Shown here in pieces: positions 1 to 8,408 of a DNA stretch of 64,000 nt. Every line of letters begins with the position of its first letter. Positions within the stretch are counted from its first letter, which is position 1. Source of the DNA: Sphingobacteriaceae bacterium (lineage in GTDB: Bacteria > Bacteroidota > Bacteroidia > UBA7662); the NCBI GenBank assembly GCA_030682795.1, contig JAUXNJ010000040.1:124001-188000 (forward strand), given 5' to 3'. The notes under the pieces were generated by a model that did no database searches, was not told the DNA's origin, and saw only the letters and a list, made by a program, of their open reading frames with translations. The translations under genes were made by a program, and so were the position numbers.

Positions 1-479
1 AAGCCGGTAGTATTCCTGCGCTGGAGCAAGCCATGCGTCGCGAAAATCCTTTCCTGGAGGCACGTTTGAACACCCTTGAGCCTGTATGGAACGAGCCCTT
101 AACCATTTCGCAGGTCAGTTTTAGTCCAAAAGCCACCTCCCACCAAGGTGTTTTTTTATTAGGTGATGCCGCTGGCAGCATTGCACCCCTTGCAGGCAAT
201 GGCATGAGCATGGCCCTGCATGCCGCCTATTTGCTGCACCTGCAGCTCGAAAAAGTGAGAAACGGTCAGCTCACCGAAAGTCAGTTGGTATCTGCCTACG
301 ACCAGGCCTGGAAAAAGCAATTCAAGCTGCGAACGGCGGTGAGTTACCGCATACAGGGACTTTTTGGTCGCAATGCGCTTACCACACCTTTGCTGTACAG
401 TGTAGGCGCTTTGCCCTTTTTAGGCAAGCAGCTCATGAAACTCACCCATGGACGCGATTTTATGCCGCTTCAAACATAA
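1..479 (+). CDS. FAD-dependent oxidoreductase, C-terminal part (5' end outside window)
   Basis: The reading frame is open from the first base, so the gene starts before the window and only about 158 C-terminal residues are visible. The segment VFLLGDAAGSIAPLAGNGMS is the third FAD-contact motif (GDAA) of the geranylgeranyl reductase/FixC/aromatic monooxygenase type of flavoproteins. It is followed by the usual helix with an AxxL pattern and a basic C-terminal tail. In that family the enzyme oxidises or reduces a hydrophobic substrate with NAD(P)H, but the substrate cannot be told from this fragment. The gene is convergent with the next one and their ends overlap by 10 bases. The family call is solid; the subfamily is open. 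Confidence 0.8.
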   Translation, partial: AGSIPALEQAMRRENPFLEARLNTLEPVWNEPLTISQVSFSPKATSHQGVFLLGDAAGSIAPLAGNGMSMALHAAYLLHLQLEKVRNGQLTESQLVSAYDQAWKKQFKLRTAVSYRIQGLFGRNALTTPLLYSVGALPFLGKQLMKLTHGRDFMPLQT

Positions 480-1657
480 CTCACCCACCATTTACCCCGG
501 TGCTTGCTTTTGAACTTGAGCCAGTAAATACACATCGGATACAACATCCATAATAGGCCCAGCCAAACCACATACACCATCCCGAGCGAAAAGCCATAAC
601 CTTTGAGTTGTGGCTCGTAGCTCACCCAGCCCTTGAGTAACATGCTTTGCCAGCCAAAACCGCTGAGCTCAGCAGCAACCAGGGCAAGCAAGTGAATTGC
701 GAACAGATGCACCACATAATAAAAGAGGGGCACCCGGCCAATGGTAATGAAGGCTTGGTGCCACTTTTTGGGAGCACTTAGCTGTTCCCAGCGGGCAAGC
801 AACAGCAGGGCAGGTCCCAGTGTCATCAATAAGTACAACAGCGATGGCGGGTACTTGGTGAGATTAAAGAAGGATAGCAGGGTATAAACAGGCTCTTGGT
901 ACTGTACCCACACAAATGGATCGCCGTAAAGCCCGGTGAAACGGAGCAACACAAATAACAAAACAGCGAAATAGCCCGTATTACTCAGCCAACGCTTGCG
1001 CAGGTCAGCCGGAAAACCCGGTGCAAACCAGCTGCCTATGGCATATCCTACCCACAATACCCCCGTCCAAGGGAGGATGGGGTAGGCGGCAAACAGACTC
1101 CCACCCTCGAAAACAAAATAATTAGTTTGATGCACAATGGCCCAAGCAATGCTAGTGAGGCCGTTGCCTCCAAGCTGGAAGGCATCTAGCAAGTTGTGAC
1201 CAAAAATCATCAGCAGTCCGAGCCCAGCAATGTAACGCAGCGGCAACCAAATCACTGCTGCCAGCAGCATCATCGATACTCCAATCACCCAAATTACAAT
1301 CAGTAATTGATGCTCGAAACTGGGATTGAAAAACCAGGCGAAGTTGATAACGGTGAGCTCGAGCACCACCAGCCACAAGCCGCGACTGAGCAGGTAACGG
1401 GCCAATTCGGGCTTGGTATGCTTTTTTCCGTAGAGATAGGCAGCTGCCCCGGCCAACAGTACAAATACAGGAGCGCAAAAATGGGTAATCCAGCGGGTAA
1501 AAAACAGCCAGGGCGATGCCTGGTCGAGGTCGTTGGGCTCAAATAAAAAGGCATCGGCGTGAAAATAGTCGCGTACATGGTCGAGGGCCATCACCACCAT
1601 CACCAAGCCGCGCAGCAGGTCAATGGCAGGCAGGCGTTTTTGGGAGGGTGTTTCCAT
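470..1657 (-). CDS. DUF1624/HGSNAT-type multi-pass membrane protein
   Basis: This 395-residue integral membrane protein opens with the family signature RLPAIDLLRGLVMVVMALDH, followed by about ten hydrophobic segments. The arginine-glycine and aspartate-histidine pattern in the first helix is typical of DUF1624 proteins, related to heparan-alpha-glucosaminide N-acetyltransferase and acyltransferase-3 enzymes. The family is thought to move an acyl group across the membrane, but no substrate can be named. I chose the ATG at 1657 (METPSQKR), which lies 5 bases after the stop codon of the upstream permease gene. A longer reading would add 18 polar residues and overlap that gene. The short gap suggests one transcript with the permease. 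Confidence 0.8.
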   Translation of the reverse strand: METPSQKRLPAIDLLRGLVMVVMALDHVRDYFHADAFLFEPNDLDQASPWLFFTRWITHFCAPVFVLLAGAAAYLYGKKHTKPELARYLLSRGLWLVVLELTVINFAWFFNPSFEHQLLIVIWVIGVSMMLLAAVIWLPLRYIAGLGLLMIFGHNLLDAFQLGGNGLTSIAWAIVHQTNYFVFEGGSLFAAYPILPWTGVLWVGYAIGSWFAPGFPADLRKRWLSNTGYFAVLLFVLLRFTGLYGDPFVWVQYQEPVYTLLSFFNLTKYPPSLLYLLMTLGPALLLLARWEQLSAPKKWHQAFITIGRVPLFYYVVHLFAIHLLALVAAELSGFGWQSMLLKGWVSYEPQLKGYGFSLGMVYVVWLGLLWMLYPMCIYWLKFKSKHRGKWWVSYV

Positions 1658-1662
1658 GCTTT

Positions 1663-2775
1663 TTATTTTGAAGTTGAATTCGTCATACTCGAAGTGAGCG
1701 CCTGCACCCATTTGGTATGGGTAAAAAAGGCCTTCACCACTACCCTAAAGAGGGTGTATACCGGGATGGCGGCCAACATGCCCACAATGCCAAACAAACT
1801 CCCGGCAACAAGTACCACTAGAAAAATTTCGAGCGGATGCGCCATCACACTTTTAGAGAAGATGAGCGGCTGTAGAATAAAGTTGTCGAGCATTTGGGTG
1901 ATTACAAATACGCCCATGATTTTTAGTCCGTACGGCAGCAGCGGCAAGTCACTGCCCACAGCCAATTCGGCAGTGAGGGCAATTACTACGCCGAGGGTGC
2001 CGCCTATATAAGGACCAATATATGGAATGAGGTTAAATACACTGGCAATGATGCCCAGGGTTACGGCATATTTCACGCCTAAAAGCGAAAGTCCTGTGGC
2101 CACTAAAATGCCCACTACCAGCACCTGAATTAAAAGACCTGTGAAATAGCGGCTCAGCATCACCCTGCTTTCGGTAATGGCTTCGTTCATTTGCGCGAGC
2201 TGGGTGTCGGGTGTAAAGGCGCGAAGTACCCGACCCGCCATGCCATCTTCTTTGAGCATGTAAAAGCTTATGAAAAGGATGGAAACTACTGCAATGAGTA
2301 TGTCGAGGGTGAAATTGATGGCGCCGCCAAAGTAAGCGCCCACATTTTCGGCCGAAAGCATGCCAAGGGCTTTTTCGTTGAGTTGCTGCCATTGCTCGGG
2401 ACTCGGCCACAGCCCTTTGTCCTCGAGGCTGCTGGCGAGTGCACTGAACTGTAGTTCTAGGTTGTGGTACACTTCAATGGGATTGATTCTGCTGAGTACG
2501 GCTACCTGGGTTGAAATCATGGGCACGATGAGTGCGAAAATGCCTATAAAGCCAGCTAAGAGCAATGCGAGTGTGAGCAGGGCGGCAATCGAGCGTTGTG
2601 GGGTAAAGCCTTTGATGCGCTGTCCGCTAAGCCAATTTACGATGGGATTGCCGATGAAACTCAAAATAATGGAGGCAATGAGGTACATCCAAATATGACT
2701 CAAGTAGATAAAGCTGAAGAGCAAGAGTCCGATTGTGGCTATCCAGCTGATCCATTGTCGTGTCGAAGAAGTCAT
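1663..2775 (-). CDS. AI-2E family transporter (UPF0118-type permease)
   Basis: The 370-residue protein has the layout of the AI-2E/PerM family: two helices at the N-terminus, a large amphipathic middle part (residues about 90-150), then a cluster of helices. The family signature NLIPYIGPYIGG lies near residue 255. Family members export small molecules such as autoinducer-2 or act as Na+/H+ antiporters; the substrate here is unknown. The start ATG at 2775 is well placed. On the minus strand a TACATTCG box, one base away from TAnnTTTG, lies just upstream. It is the first gene of a likely two-gene transcript with the DUF1624 protein. Confidence 0.85.
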   Translation of the reverse strand: MTSSTRQWISWIATIGLLLFSFIYLSHIWMYLIASIILSFIGNPIVNWLSGQRIKGFTPQRSIAALLTLALLLAGFIGIFALIVPMISTQVAVLSRINPIEVYHNLELQFSALASSLEDKGLWPSPEQWQQLNEKALGMLSAENVGAYFGGAINFTLDILIAVVSILFISFYMLKEDGMAGRVLRAFTPDTQLAQMNEAITESRVMLSRYFTGLLIQVLVVGILVATGLSLLGVKYAVTLGIIASVFNLIPYIGPYIGGTLGVVIALTAELAVGSDLPLLPYGLKIMGVFVITQMLDNFILQPLIFSKSVMAHPLEIFLVVLVAGSLFGIVGMLAAIPVYTLFRVVVKAFFTHTKWVQALTSSMTNSTSK

Positions 2776-3017
2776 ATGCGAATGTAGTTAATTCTTTGTC
2801 TTTCCCCTGCAAAAACTCTTTCGGCCTTAAAAAGCGTCATAAGGAAGTGCATTAGAGGTTTTAGCATTGTTTTCTCATAAATGGATGCCTTTGTATTTCT
2901 TTAGCCGATTTAAATCTTTTATTTAAAATGTTAATGAATGTTAAAAGTTTAAAAACCATAAGCCAATATTATTAGCTTAAAGAGGTATTTTTTTCCTATT
3001 TTAGATGATAGTAAAAG

Positions 3018-3034
3018 ATAGTATAAAATACTAT
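3018..3034. promoter_or_regulatory. Perfect palindrome, possible operator
   Basis: ATAGTAT-aaa-ATACTAT is a perfect 7-bp inverted repeat with a 3-base centre. It is followed by a further half-site-like AAAATAG and preceded by GATAGTA. It lies about 45 bases upstream of the TACTTTTG box of the small membrane protein gene. The position and symmetry suit a regulator site, but no regulator can be assigned. Confidence 0.4.
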
Positions 3035-3080
3035 AAAATAGTTATGGTTTTTGGCATGATTTTATTTTACGTCTTTGTTC

Positions 3081-3088
3081 TACTTTTG
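3081..3088 (+). promoter_or_regulatory. Bacteroidota -7 promoter box TACTTTTG
   Basis: The sequence TACTTTTG matches the TAnnTTTG consensus exactly and lies 20 bases before the ATG at 3109. A TTTG that could serve as the -33 element is at 3050-3053, slightly farther away than usual. Confidence 0.55.
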
Positions 3089-3108
3089 GAATACAAAGCA
3101 ACGCAGTC

Positions 3109-3504
3109 ATGAAAAATCAAATCGCCCTCCGCCTCCAACTCGTCTCTTTCAAAGGACAAGTAGTAGCCGCCGTAAAAATTGGCGCTTTAGCAATGGCCAT
3201 GTTAATGGTAGCTTCAGGTGCGGGTCATGGCAGCAACTTAAACGACGTACCCCAAGTACAGGACGTTATCGAGGAAGTGCAGCAACAAAACTTTGACGCT
3301 TATGCTTACGCCGCTTCTAAGGGTATGAAAATCGATCAGAATTTCGAACAAGATCTGAAGGTTGCTTTAAAAGCCAAGTTCCAAGTAAATGCTCCTGCAA
3401 AAGCGGTGGCCATCAAAATGAATTCATTCGATATGATTTATGCTTATTTCGGAATAATTGGCTTAGTTGCTTTATTTGGCATCAAAAAAGCATTCTTCCA
3501 TTAA
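3109..3504 (+). CDS. Small membrane-associated protein of unknown function
   Basis: I do not recognise this 131-residue protein. Residues about 20-42 form an alanine/methionine-rich hydrophobic stretch that could be a signal peptide or first helix. Residues 43-100 are polar with helical character, and residues about 108-127 form a clear C-terminal membrane helix (MIYAYFGIIGLVALFG) with a basic end. It has its own promoter box upstream and a strong terminator 23 bases downstream, so it is a single-gene unit with every sign of being expressed. It could be a small inner-membrane protein with a periplasmic loop. The function is open. Confidence 0.7.
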   Translation: MKNQIALRLQLVSFKGQVVAAVKIGALAMAMLMVASGAGHGSNLNDVPQVQDVIEEVQQQNFDAYAYAASKGMKIDQNFEQDLKVALKAKFQVNAPAKAVAIKMNSFDMIYAYFGIIGLVALFGIKKAFFH

Positions 3505-3526
3505 CATATATAAACCTCTATTGAAC

Positions 3527-3552
3527 AGGCTCCAATTCGGGGCCTTTTTTTT
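3527..3552 (+). terminator. Rho-independent terminator of the small membrane protein gene
   Basis: GGCTCC-aattc-GGGGCC forms a 6-bp stem with one G-T pair and is followed at once by eight T residues. Confidence 0.85.
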
Positions 3553-3577
3553 GCCATACATTTTGCAGTAGGGTCAA

Positions 3578-3612
3578 TAAAAAAGCCGTGATGCTACAGG
3601 CATCATCACGGC
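3578..3612 (-). terminator. Terminator of the T9SS propeller protein gene
   Basis: GCCGTGATG and CATCACGGC form a perfect 9-bp stem around a 10-base loop. On the minus strand it is followed by a run of T. It lies 37 bases after the stop of the minus-strand gene ending at 3649. Confidence 0.8.
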
Positions 3613-3648
3613 GTAGGTTTTTAATGAATAGATGTCAGTCCAAGTCTA

Positions 3649-6261
3649 TCAGTTCTTGATTAGCTTTTGCTGTTTCAATTGACCATTTTGCATAGCCCTG
3701 ATGAGGTAGATGCCCGCAGGCAAAGCGCTGATGTCGAGTTGGTGCTCGGCACCAGCTTCTAAAAGCTCGTTGCGAAGCAAGCAGCCTTGCATATCGTAAA
3801 GCTGGAGGGTGGCGGGTCCTTTTTCACCTACGGCAACATTTAAATGACTGCTTGCAGGATTGGGATAGAAGCGCACATCGGCCGAAAGTGCTGGGGCTTT
3901 GGGTACGCTCACCGTACTCAAATCGAGACAGCTTGGGAAATTGCCTGCGGCATACCACTGCTTTATCAAAGGGGCATCTTGCGTGAGCAGCTTATTAAGA
4001 GAACCATGGGCCGTGCCGGTATTGCCCCTACTGAAGATGAAGGCGAGCGTAAATTCAGCTTGTTGCTCAGGCGCAAAGGTGAAGCTGCCAATGCCTGCCA
4101 CACCTCTGCGGTCGGCAGGGGTGTTTATATTGCCCGTGCTGCTGGTGCTTAACTCCGACCAATTAAAAGGCGGTGGCACTGGGTTTTGGATGCTTCCACC
4201 GATGCCCCAACCATTGGGGTCGCTTGCGCCAGGAAACATAAAGCGCGAAGCCGTAGTAGTGCTTCCCATAGAGCCAGGATAGCCATTGCCGCCAAAAACC
4301 GTAGGCACACCATCTTTCCAGCGAGAACGGGAATAATTATAGAAATGTTGATCGGTGGTTGGATTGCCGTTGGGTTGGGCGTCGTTGTTAAAATAAATAA
4401 AGCTGCTCAGGGCAATGTCTTCACCCGCCTCGTCAATTACGCCATTGCGGTTGTTATCGATGCCATCGCCTGGCGTTGCAGCGGGACCTTTGAGCAAATA
4501 GATGCCTTGGGCTGGTGGATTTGAGCCGTAACCTAAAATTCCTTCGTCGTCGTCATCTCCATTATAAAAATAGAAGCCATTGCCAGCCACATCCATCCCC
4601 ACATAATCATCGAAAGCGTGACCCAAATCGCCATCTATCCACACAGCCACAATGGTCGAATCAAAGGTGATTGCGCTACGGTTGGTGATTTTGTAATCTA
4701 CGAAAGTGGTGTAATTGAGCACCGTATCAAGACCGTTGGCTTGGTCGCATACGAAAGCGTAGGCCATGCAGGCAATTTCCAAACCTAAGGCACTGCCCGT
4801 AGTCCGGTTAGGGGCACGGTCGTTAAAGATCCACCAAACCGCTTGGTCGCCTTTTATTAAAGGGTAATCACCATCCAAATAGTTGTACTGCCCGTCGTTG
4901 TTGAGGTCAACAAATGGAGCCAACAGTTGACTGGTATTGGGGCGTGTTCCAGGCCATTCTCGAATATCTTTTGGAGGCAAATAGCTGCCATTTTGCACCC
5001 TGCCTTGCTGCCAGGCCTGCTTGAAGGTTTCAATGTCAAAGCGATTGATCTTCCAAACCCGATCAAAAGCAGGAAGTAAGGAAATGGAATCGAGGTTGCC
5101 AGTGGCATCTAACGGACTGGAAATGTAGGCGTTACCACCCACAGAAGCTTGGCGGTAGGTTTGCGCACTTTGACGCAGCGTTCCAGTATTATCGAGCCCA
5201 CCTATCCACAAAGAGCCTGCATACATGCTTGTTTTTTTGGGGTCTTGAGCAGATGCCCTCTTAGGTACTTCGTAGCCACCATCTGAATTGCTGGTGTTGT
5301 AAAATAAATCGCCTTTACTAATTAAAAAGGCACGCACCTGGTTAATGTCGAGGTGATTGCTGTTTAAAGAGTTTGCTCCGTTGTCGTAGTAAGCTTCATT
5401 TCCATAGCTAAGGATAAATGTATTGGTGATGATGTGAAGCATTCCTGTAGAATCTTCTGTAATGAGGCCGCGATTAGCGGTGACATGCGGCAGGTTTCGA
5501 AACCAGATTTCGCTATTTTTGAACGTGAAAAGCTTATTGTCTCGCAAAGCCAACACCCTATCGCCAGCCTCGCGGCTCACCCAGTCCTCTACGCTTCGCA
5601 GCGGAATAGAGAAGCTGGTGCCACTCGTGCCAACAAAAAAGGCCGAATCTGGTCTGCTTAGCAATATGCCACCTTGGTAAGGCATGATGCGGGTAAAACT
5701 TGCGGTGGATTGTGGATGAATGGCTTGAAATTGGCCTCCTACATAGCGAAAAGCACGGCCATTGCTAATGATGCCTAAGGCATTACCTACCCCTTTCAGT
5801 TGGGTGATGCGGTTGCTAGGCAAGGGACTGTTGCTGGAGTTGAAATTTTGCCAGCTTTGGCCGTTGAAAATGGATAATCCGCCGTTAGTACCCACGGCCA
5901 TGCCTCCATCAAAAACAGTAAGGGCAAATACAGTATCGCCGGGGAGATTGTTGTTGGCTTGATTGAAGGGAACTACTGTGTTTCCTAAAGTGCGGAACAA
6001 ACCCGCTTCTGTGCCTACCCACAAAAAGCCACGCCAATATTGAAGGCTTCGAATCCGGTTGTTGGGTAAGGTAAAGGCCGTATTTTGAACGCTGCTACCA
6101 TTAAAAACCTTGACGCCATTGTTAGCAAAGCCAATATAAATAAGGCTGGGATGTACTGCGGCTATAGCTGTTTTGAGGTCTGGGGCAACAGGAATACTCC
6201 GTTGTGCGGTGGCCGGAAATATGAACAAAAAAGAGCTTAGATAAAGGAGATATCTTTTCAT
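3649..6261 (-). CDS. T9SS-secreted propeller-like protein (paralogue 1)
   Basis: This 870-residue protein has a signal peptide ending near AQR (residues 1-21). Residues about 30-260 carry repeated strands of the kind LWVGTEAGLFR and MAVGTNGGLSIFNG, typical of propeller blades of the two-component-regulator type. A large middle region contains two calcium-loop-like acidic segments (DLNNDGQYNYLDGD and DGIDNNRNGVIDEAGED). The last 75 residues, from FYPNPASSHLNVAV to KQQKLIKN, are a type A T9SS sorting domain. The protein should be exported, passed through the T9SS and anchored or released at the surface. It is a full-length homologue of the protein at 8409. No catalytic motif was seen and the function is unknown. 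Confidence 0.85.
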   Translation of the reverse strand: MKRYLLYLSSFLFIFPATAQRSIPVAPDLKTAIAAVHPSLIYIGFANNGVKVFNGSSVQNTAFTLPNNRIRSLQYWRGFLWVGTEAGLFRTLGNTVVPFNQANNNLPGDTVFALTVFDGGMAVGTNGGLSIFNGQSWQNFNSSNSPLPSNRITQLKGVGNALGIISNGRAFRYVGGQFQAIHPQSTASFTRIMPYQGGILLSRPDSAFFVGTSGTSFSIPLRSVEDWVSREAGDRVLALRDNKLFTFKNSEIWFRNLPHVTANRGLITEDSTGMLHIITNTFILSYGNEAYYDNGANSLNSNHLDINQVRAFLISKGDLFYNTSNSDGGYEVPKRASAQDPKKTSMYAGSLWIGGLDNTGTLRQSAQTYRQASVGGNAYISSPLDATGNLDSISLLPAFDRVWKINRFDIETFKQAWQQGRVQNGSYLPPKDIREWPGTRPNTSQLLAPFVDLNNDGQYNYLDGDYPLIKGDQAVWWIFNDRAPNRTTGSALGLEIACMAYAFVCDQANGLDTVLNYTTFVDYKITNRSAITFDSTIVAVWIDGDLGHAFDDYVGMDVAGNGFYFYNGDDDDEGILGYGSNPPAQGIYLLKGPAATPGDGIDNNRNGVIDEAGEDIALSSFIYFNNDAQPNGNPTTDQHFYNYSRSRWKDGVPTVFGGNGYPGSMGSTTTASRFMFPGASDPNGWGIGGSIQNPVPPPFNWSELSTSSTGNINTPADRRGVAGIGSFTFAPEQQAEFTLAFIFSRGNTGTAHGSLNKLLTQDAPLIKQWYAAGNFPSCLDLSTVSVPKAPALSADVRFYPNPASSHLNVAVGEKGPATLQLYDMQGCLLRNELLEAGAEHQLDISALPAGIYLIRAMQNGQLKQQKLIKN

Positions 6262-6399
6262 GGCAACTGATTTTCTGGCTAAAATAATTCCTGACTAAAA
6301 TAATAACATCACAAAATTGTCAAATCTAGTTAGCTGCCTATAAAGGTTAGTGTTTTGACCGAGAAAGTTTAATGCAGGCGCTTGCGACTCTGGCTTCAG

Positions 6400-7515
6400 C
6401 TATTTCACCTCGGCCTCAAAGTTGCCATCGGCCACAAAGGTGCGGATAGTTTTTCCCGTCTGAACCTGTTTTACGCTTTGCACGCGCTCGCCATCAATGC
6501 TGGTGATGCTGAAGCCTCGTTGGAGCACCGAGCGGTAGTCGAGTGCCGACAAGCGCTCAGCCAAAGCCCCCAATTCTTGTTTGCGCAACCTGATTTGCTG
6601 CCGCAAGCCCATGCCGAGTTGCTGCTGCAATTCCGCCACATAGTTTTGGTAGTCGAGCAATTGTCCACGCAAGCCGCTCGCCAACACATCCGCCGTTTCA
6701 TCGAGCATTTGCAGGAGTTCGAGCTGGTCGGGACTCGCCATTTCGGCTGCCGCGGTAGGCGTAGGGGCGCGCTTATCGGCCACAAAATCGGCCAGGGTAA
6801 TGTCGGTTTCGTGCCCCACGGCCGAAATCACTGGTTTTTTGAGTTTGGCGATGCAGCGCACCAGGGCCTCATTGTTAAAGCACCACAAATCTTCGATGCT
6901 GCCCCCACCGCGCGCCAGTAAAATCAGCTCCACCCCAGGCTGTTTGTCGAGCGCTTCCAGTGCTGCCATGAGCTGGGGCACGGCATCTTCTCCCTGCACC
7001 TTGCTGGGCGCTAAAAGCACCTTGCTGGCTGGAAAGCGCCGTTCGAGGGTGTTGATGATGTCGCGGATCACTGCGCCCGTAGGCGAGGTAACCACCCCAA
7101 TCACCTTAGGATAACGCGGAATGGCTTTTTTGCGGCTGGCGTCAAACAAACCCTCGCGCTCCAGCTTCAGTTTGAGCTCCAAATACCGCTGGTACAGACT
7201 GCCCATGCCTTCTTTTTCGAGCTTGTGCACTTGCAACTGGTAATTGCCCCGCGGCACATACACACTGATGTCGGCCGTGGCCGTTACCTGATCGCCGGCC
7301 ATGGGTTCAAATAATAAACTGGTGGCGGCCTGCCGAAACATCACGCAGCTGAGCTGACTGCCTTCATCCTTTAGCGAAAAATAATAGTGCCCCGAGCTGT
7401 GCCGGGTAAGGTTGCTGATTTCGCCCTTTACCTCAATCTGCCGCAAAAAAGGCGCACTTTCGAGCAGGGCTTTCACCACTTGGTTGAGCTGACTAACAGT
7501 ATAAGTTTGTGGCAT
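6400..7515 (-). CDS. xseA: Exodeoxyribonuclease VII large subunit
   Basis: The 371-residue protein matches XseA. An N-terminal OB-fold (about 1-100, with the family segment VKGEISN and GHYYFSLKD) is followed by the catalytic domain with GVVTSPTGAVIRDI, LLARGGGSIEDLW and ISAVGHETDITLADFVADKR (residues about 135-260). The C-terminal coiled region is short: the E. coli protein is about 85 residues longer. With the small subunit XseB it degrades single-stranded DNA in both directions. No xseB was found next to it. The ATG at 7515 starts exactly where the family does (MPQTYTVSQLN). It stands alone between divergent exported-protein genes. Confidence 0.96.
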   Translation of the reverse strand: MPQTYTVSQLNQVVKALLESAPFLRQIEVKGEISNLTRHSSGHYYFSLKDEGSQLSCVMFRQAATSLLFEPMAGDQVTATADISVYVPRGNYQLQVHKLEKEGMGSLYQRYLELKLKLEREGLFDASRKKAIPRYPKVIGVVTSPTGAVIRDIINTLERRFPASKVLLAPSKVQGEDAVPQLMAALEALDKQPGVELILLARGGGSIEDLWCFNNEALVRCIAKLKKPVISAVGHETDITLADFVADKRAPTPTAAAEMASPDQLELLQMLDETADVLASGLRGQLLDYQNYVAELQQQLGMGLRQQIRLRKQELGALAERLSALDYRSVLQRGFSITSIDGERVQSVKQVQTGKTIRTFVADGNFEAEVK

Positions 7516-7632
7516 GTGCTAAAGATACTTATCGCCGCGCAAAGCTGGGAAGCTTGTGGAGAAATGTTGCCTTGCCAGCTGCAGCGTTGAATTTTGCACC
7601 GGAATGGTTACTTTGGCAGTTCAATACATGGC

Positions 7633-8313
7633 ATGCGCTTGTTTTTAGGTCTTTTGCTCGGATGGCTTTTGTGGGGAAGCGGCAGCAGTGCCCAAACGCC
7701 CATAGATTCAAGTCGCTGCGTGCGGGTGGTGCCCTTTTGGGGAATTCCGCTTTGTTTGCCTCCCATAGAGGGCAAGGTAGAATGCTATCAGCATCCCGCT
7801 GTGAAGGATTTGGCCGATTTATACGAGTTTGCAGGCAATTCAGTGCAGGCTTTTTATCTCAATGAAGCCACGCATGTGCGGGCCGATAGCATTGCCTGGC
7901 TGGTGTTCGACGATTATTTCAAGCTCTACACCACCAACAGTTTAAGCAACCAGCGGTTCGGAAGCCAAGCCTTTGAGCAAGTGGCCCAGGAGCTCGAAGG
8001 CTTTTTTCAGCGGGGCGACTGGAAAGCGGTCAAAAAGCAGTTGGAGCTGGCCCCCGACTCTTTCCGGCTCGAAAAACCCCTCTTGCTCGATGCCTACAAA
8101 CCCATGGACGATGTGCGCTCGTTCAACATCTTGCTGCAAGAAATGCAAGGCGGGAAGCAGCAATTGGTGGTTTTTAACTTGAGTGTACTCCGCATTAAAG
8201 AGCGCCTTATTTGGCTGGCCTACTACCGCCATTATGCCAATGCCGAGACCCTGGCCGAAGCACGGGCTTACAGCGATTTGCTGGTGGCGAAGTTGGTAGC
8301 ACTCAATCGTTAG
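7633..8313 (+). CDS. Exported protein of unknown function
   Basis: I do not recognise this 226-residue protein. The ATG at 7633 gives a clean signal peptide (MRLFLGLLLGWLLWGSGSSAQ). An in-frame TTG farther upstream would put 13 polar residues before it. The mature part has a hydrophilic alpha-helical look, with a central acidic/aromatic segment and a helical C-terminus rich in leucine and alanine. It has two cysteines close to the start (CVRVVPFWGIPLC), which could form a disulfide in the periplasm. It lies between xseA (divergent) and the T9SS protein gene at 8409, and shows no terminator of its own. Confidence 0.65.
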   Translation: MRLFLGLLLGWLLWGSGSSAQTPIDSSRCVRVVPFWGIPLCLPPIEGKVECYQHPAVKDLADLYEFAGNSVQAFYLNEATHVRADSIAWLVFDDYFKLYTTNSLSNQRFGSQAFEQVAQELEGFFQRGDWKAVKKQLELAPDSFRLEKPLLLDAYKPMDDVRSFNILLQEMQGGKQQLVVFNLSVLRIKERLIWLAYYRHYANAETLAEARAYSDLLVAKLVALNR

Positions 8314-8384
8314 CGCAAGTTGCTGAGGAGGGTTGGATTTTTGAATTTTGACAATGCTGTGATATATTGAATAACAAGCTTTTT

Positions 8385-8392
8385 TAAATTTG
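8385..8392 (+). promoter_or_regulatory. Promoter box TAAATTTG before T9SS paralogue 2
   Basis: TAAATTTG fits TAnnTTTG and lies 16 bases before the ATG at 8409. A possible -33 TTG is at 8367-8369, so the spacing is a little short. Confidence 0.5.
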
Positions 8393-8408
8393 CTAAAAAG
8401 GCTGTCAT

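Larger units (their letters stand above)
2776..3108. other. AT-rich divergent intergenic region
   Basis: This 333-base region separates two divergent genes. It is much richer in A and T than its neighbours and holds no convincing gene. It contains a perfect palindrome (3018-3034) and a TACTTTTG promoter box (3081-3088), both described separately. Short TAAAATA/GATAGTA words recur around the palindrome. Confidence 0.6.
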
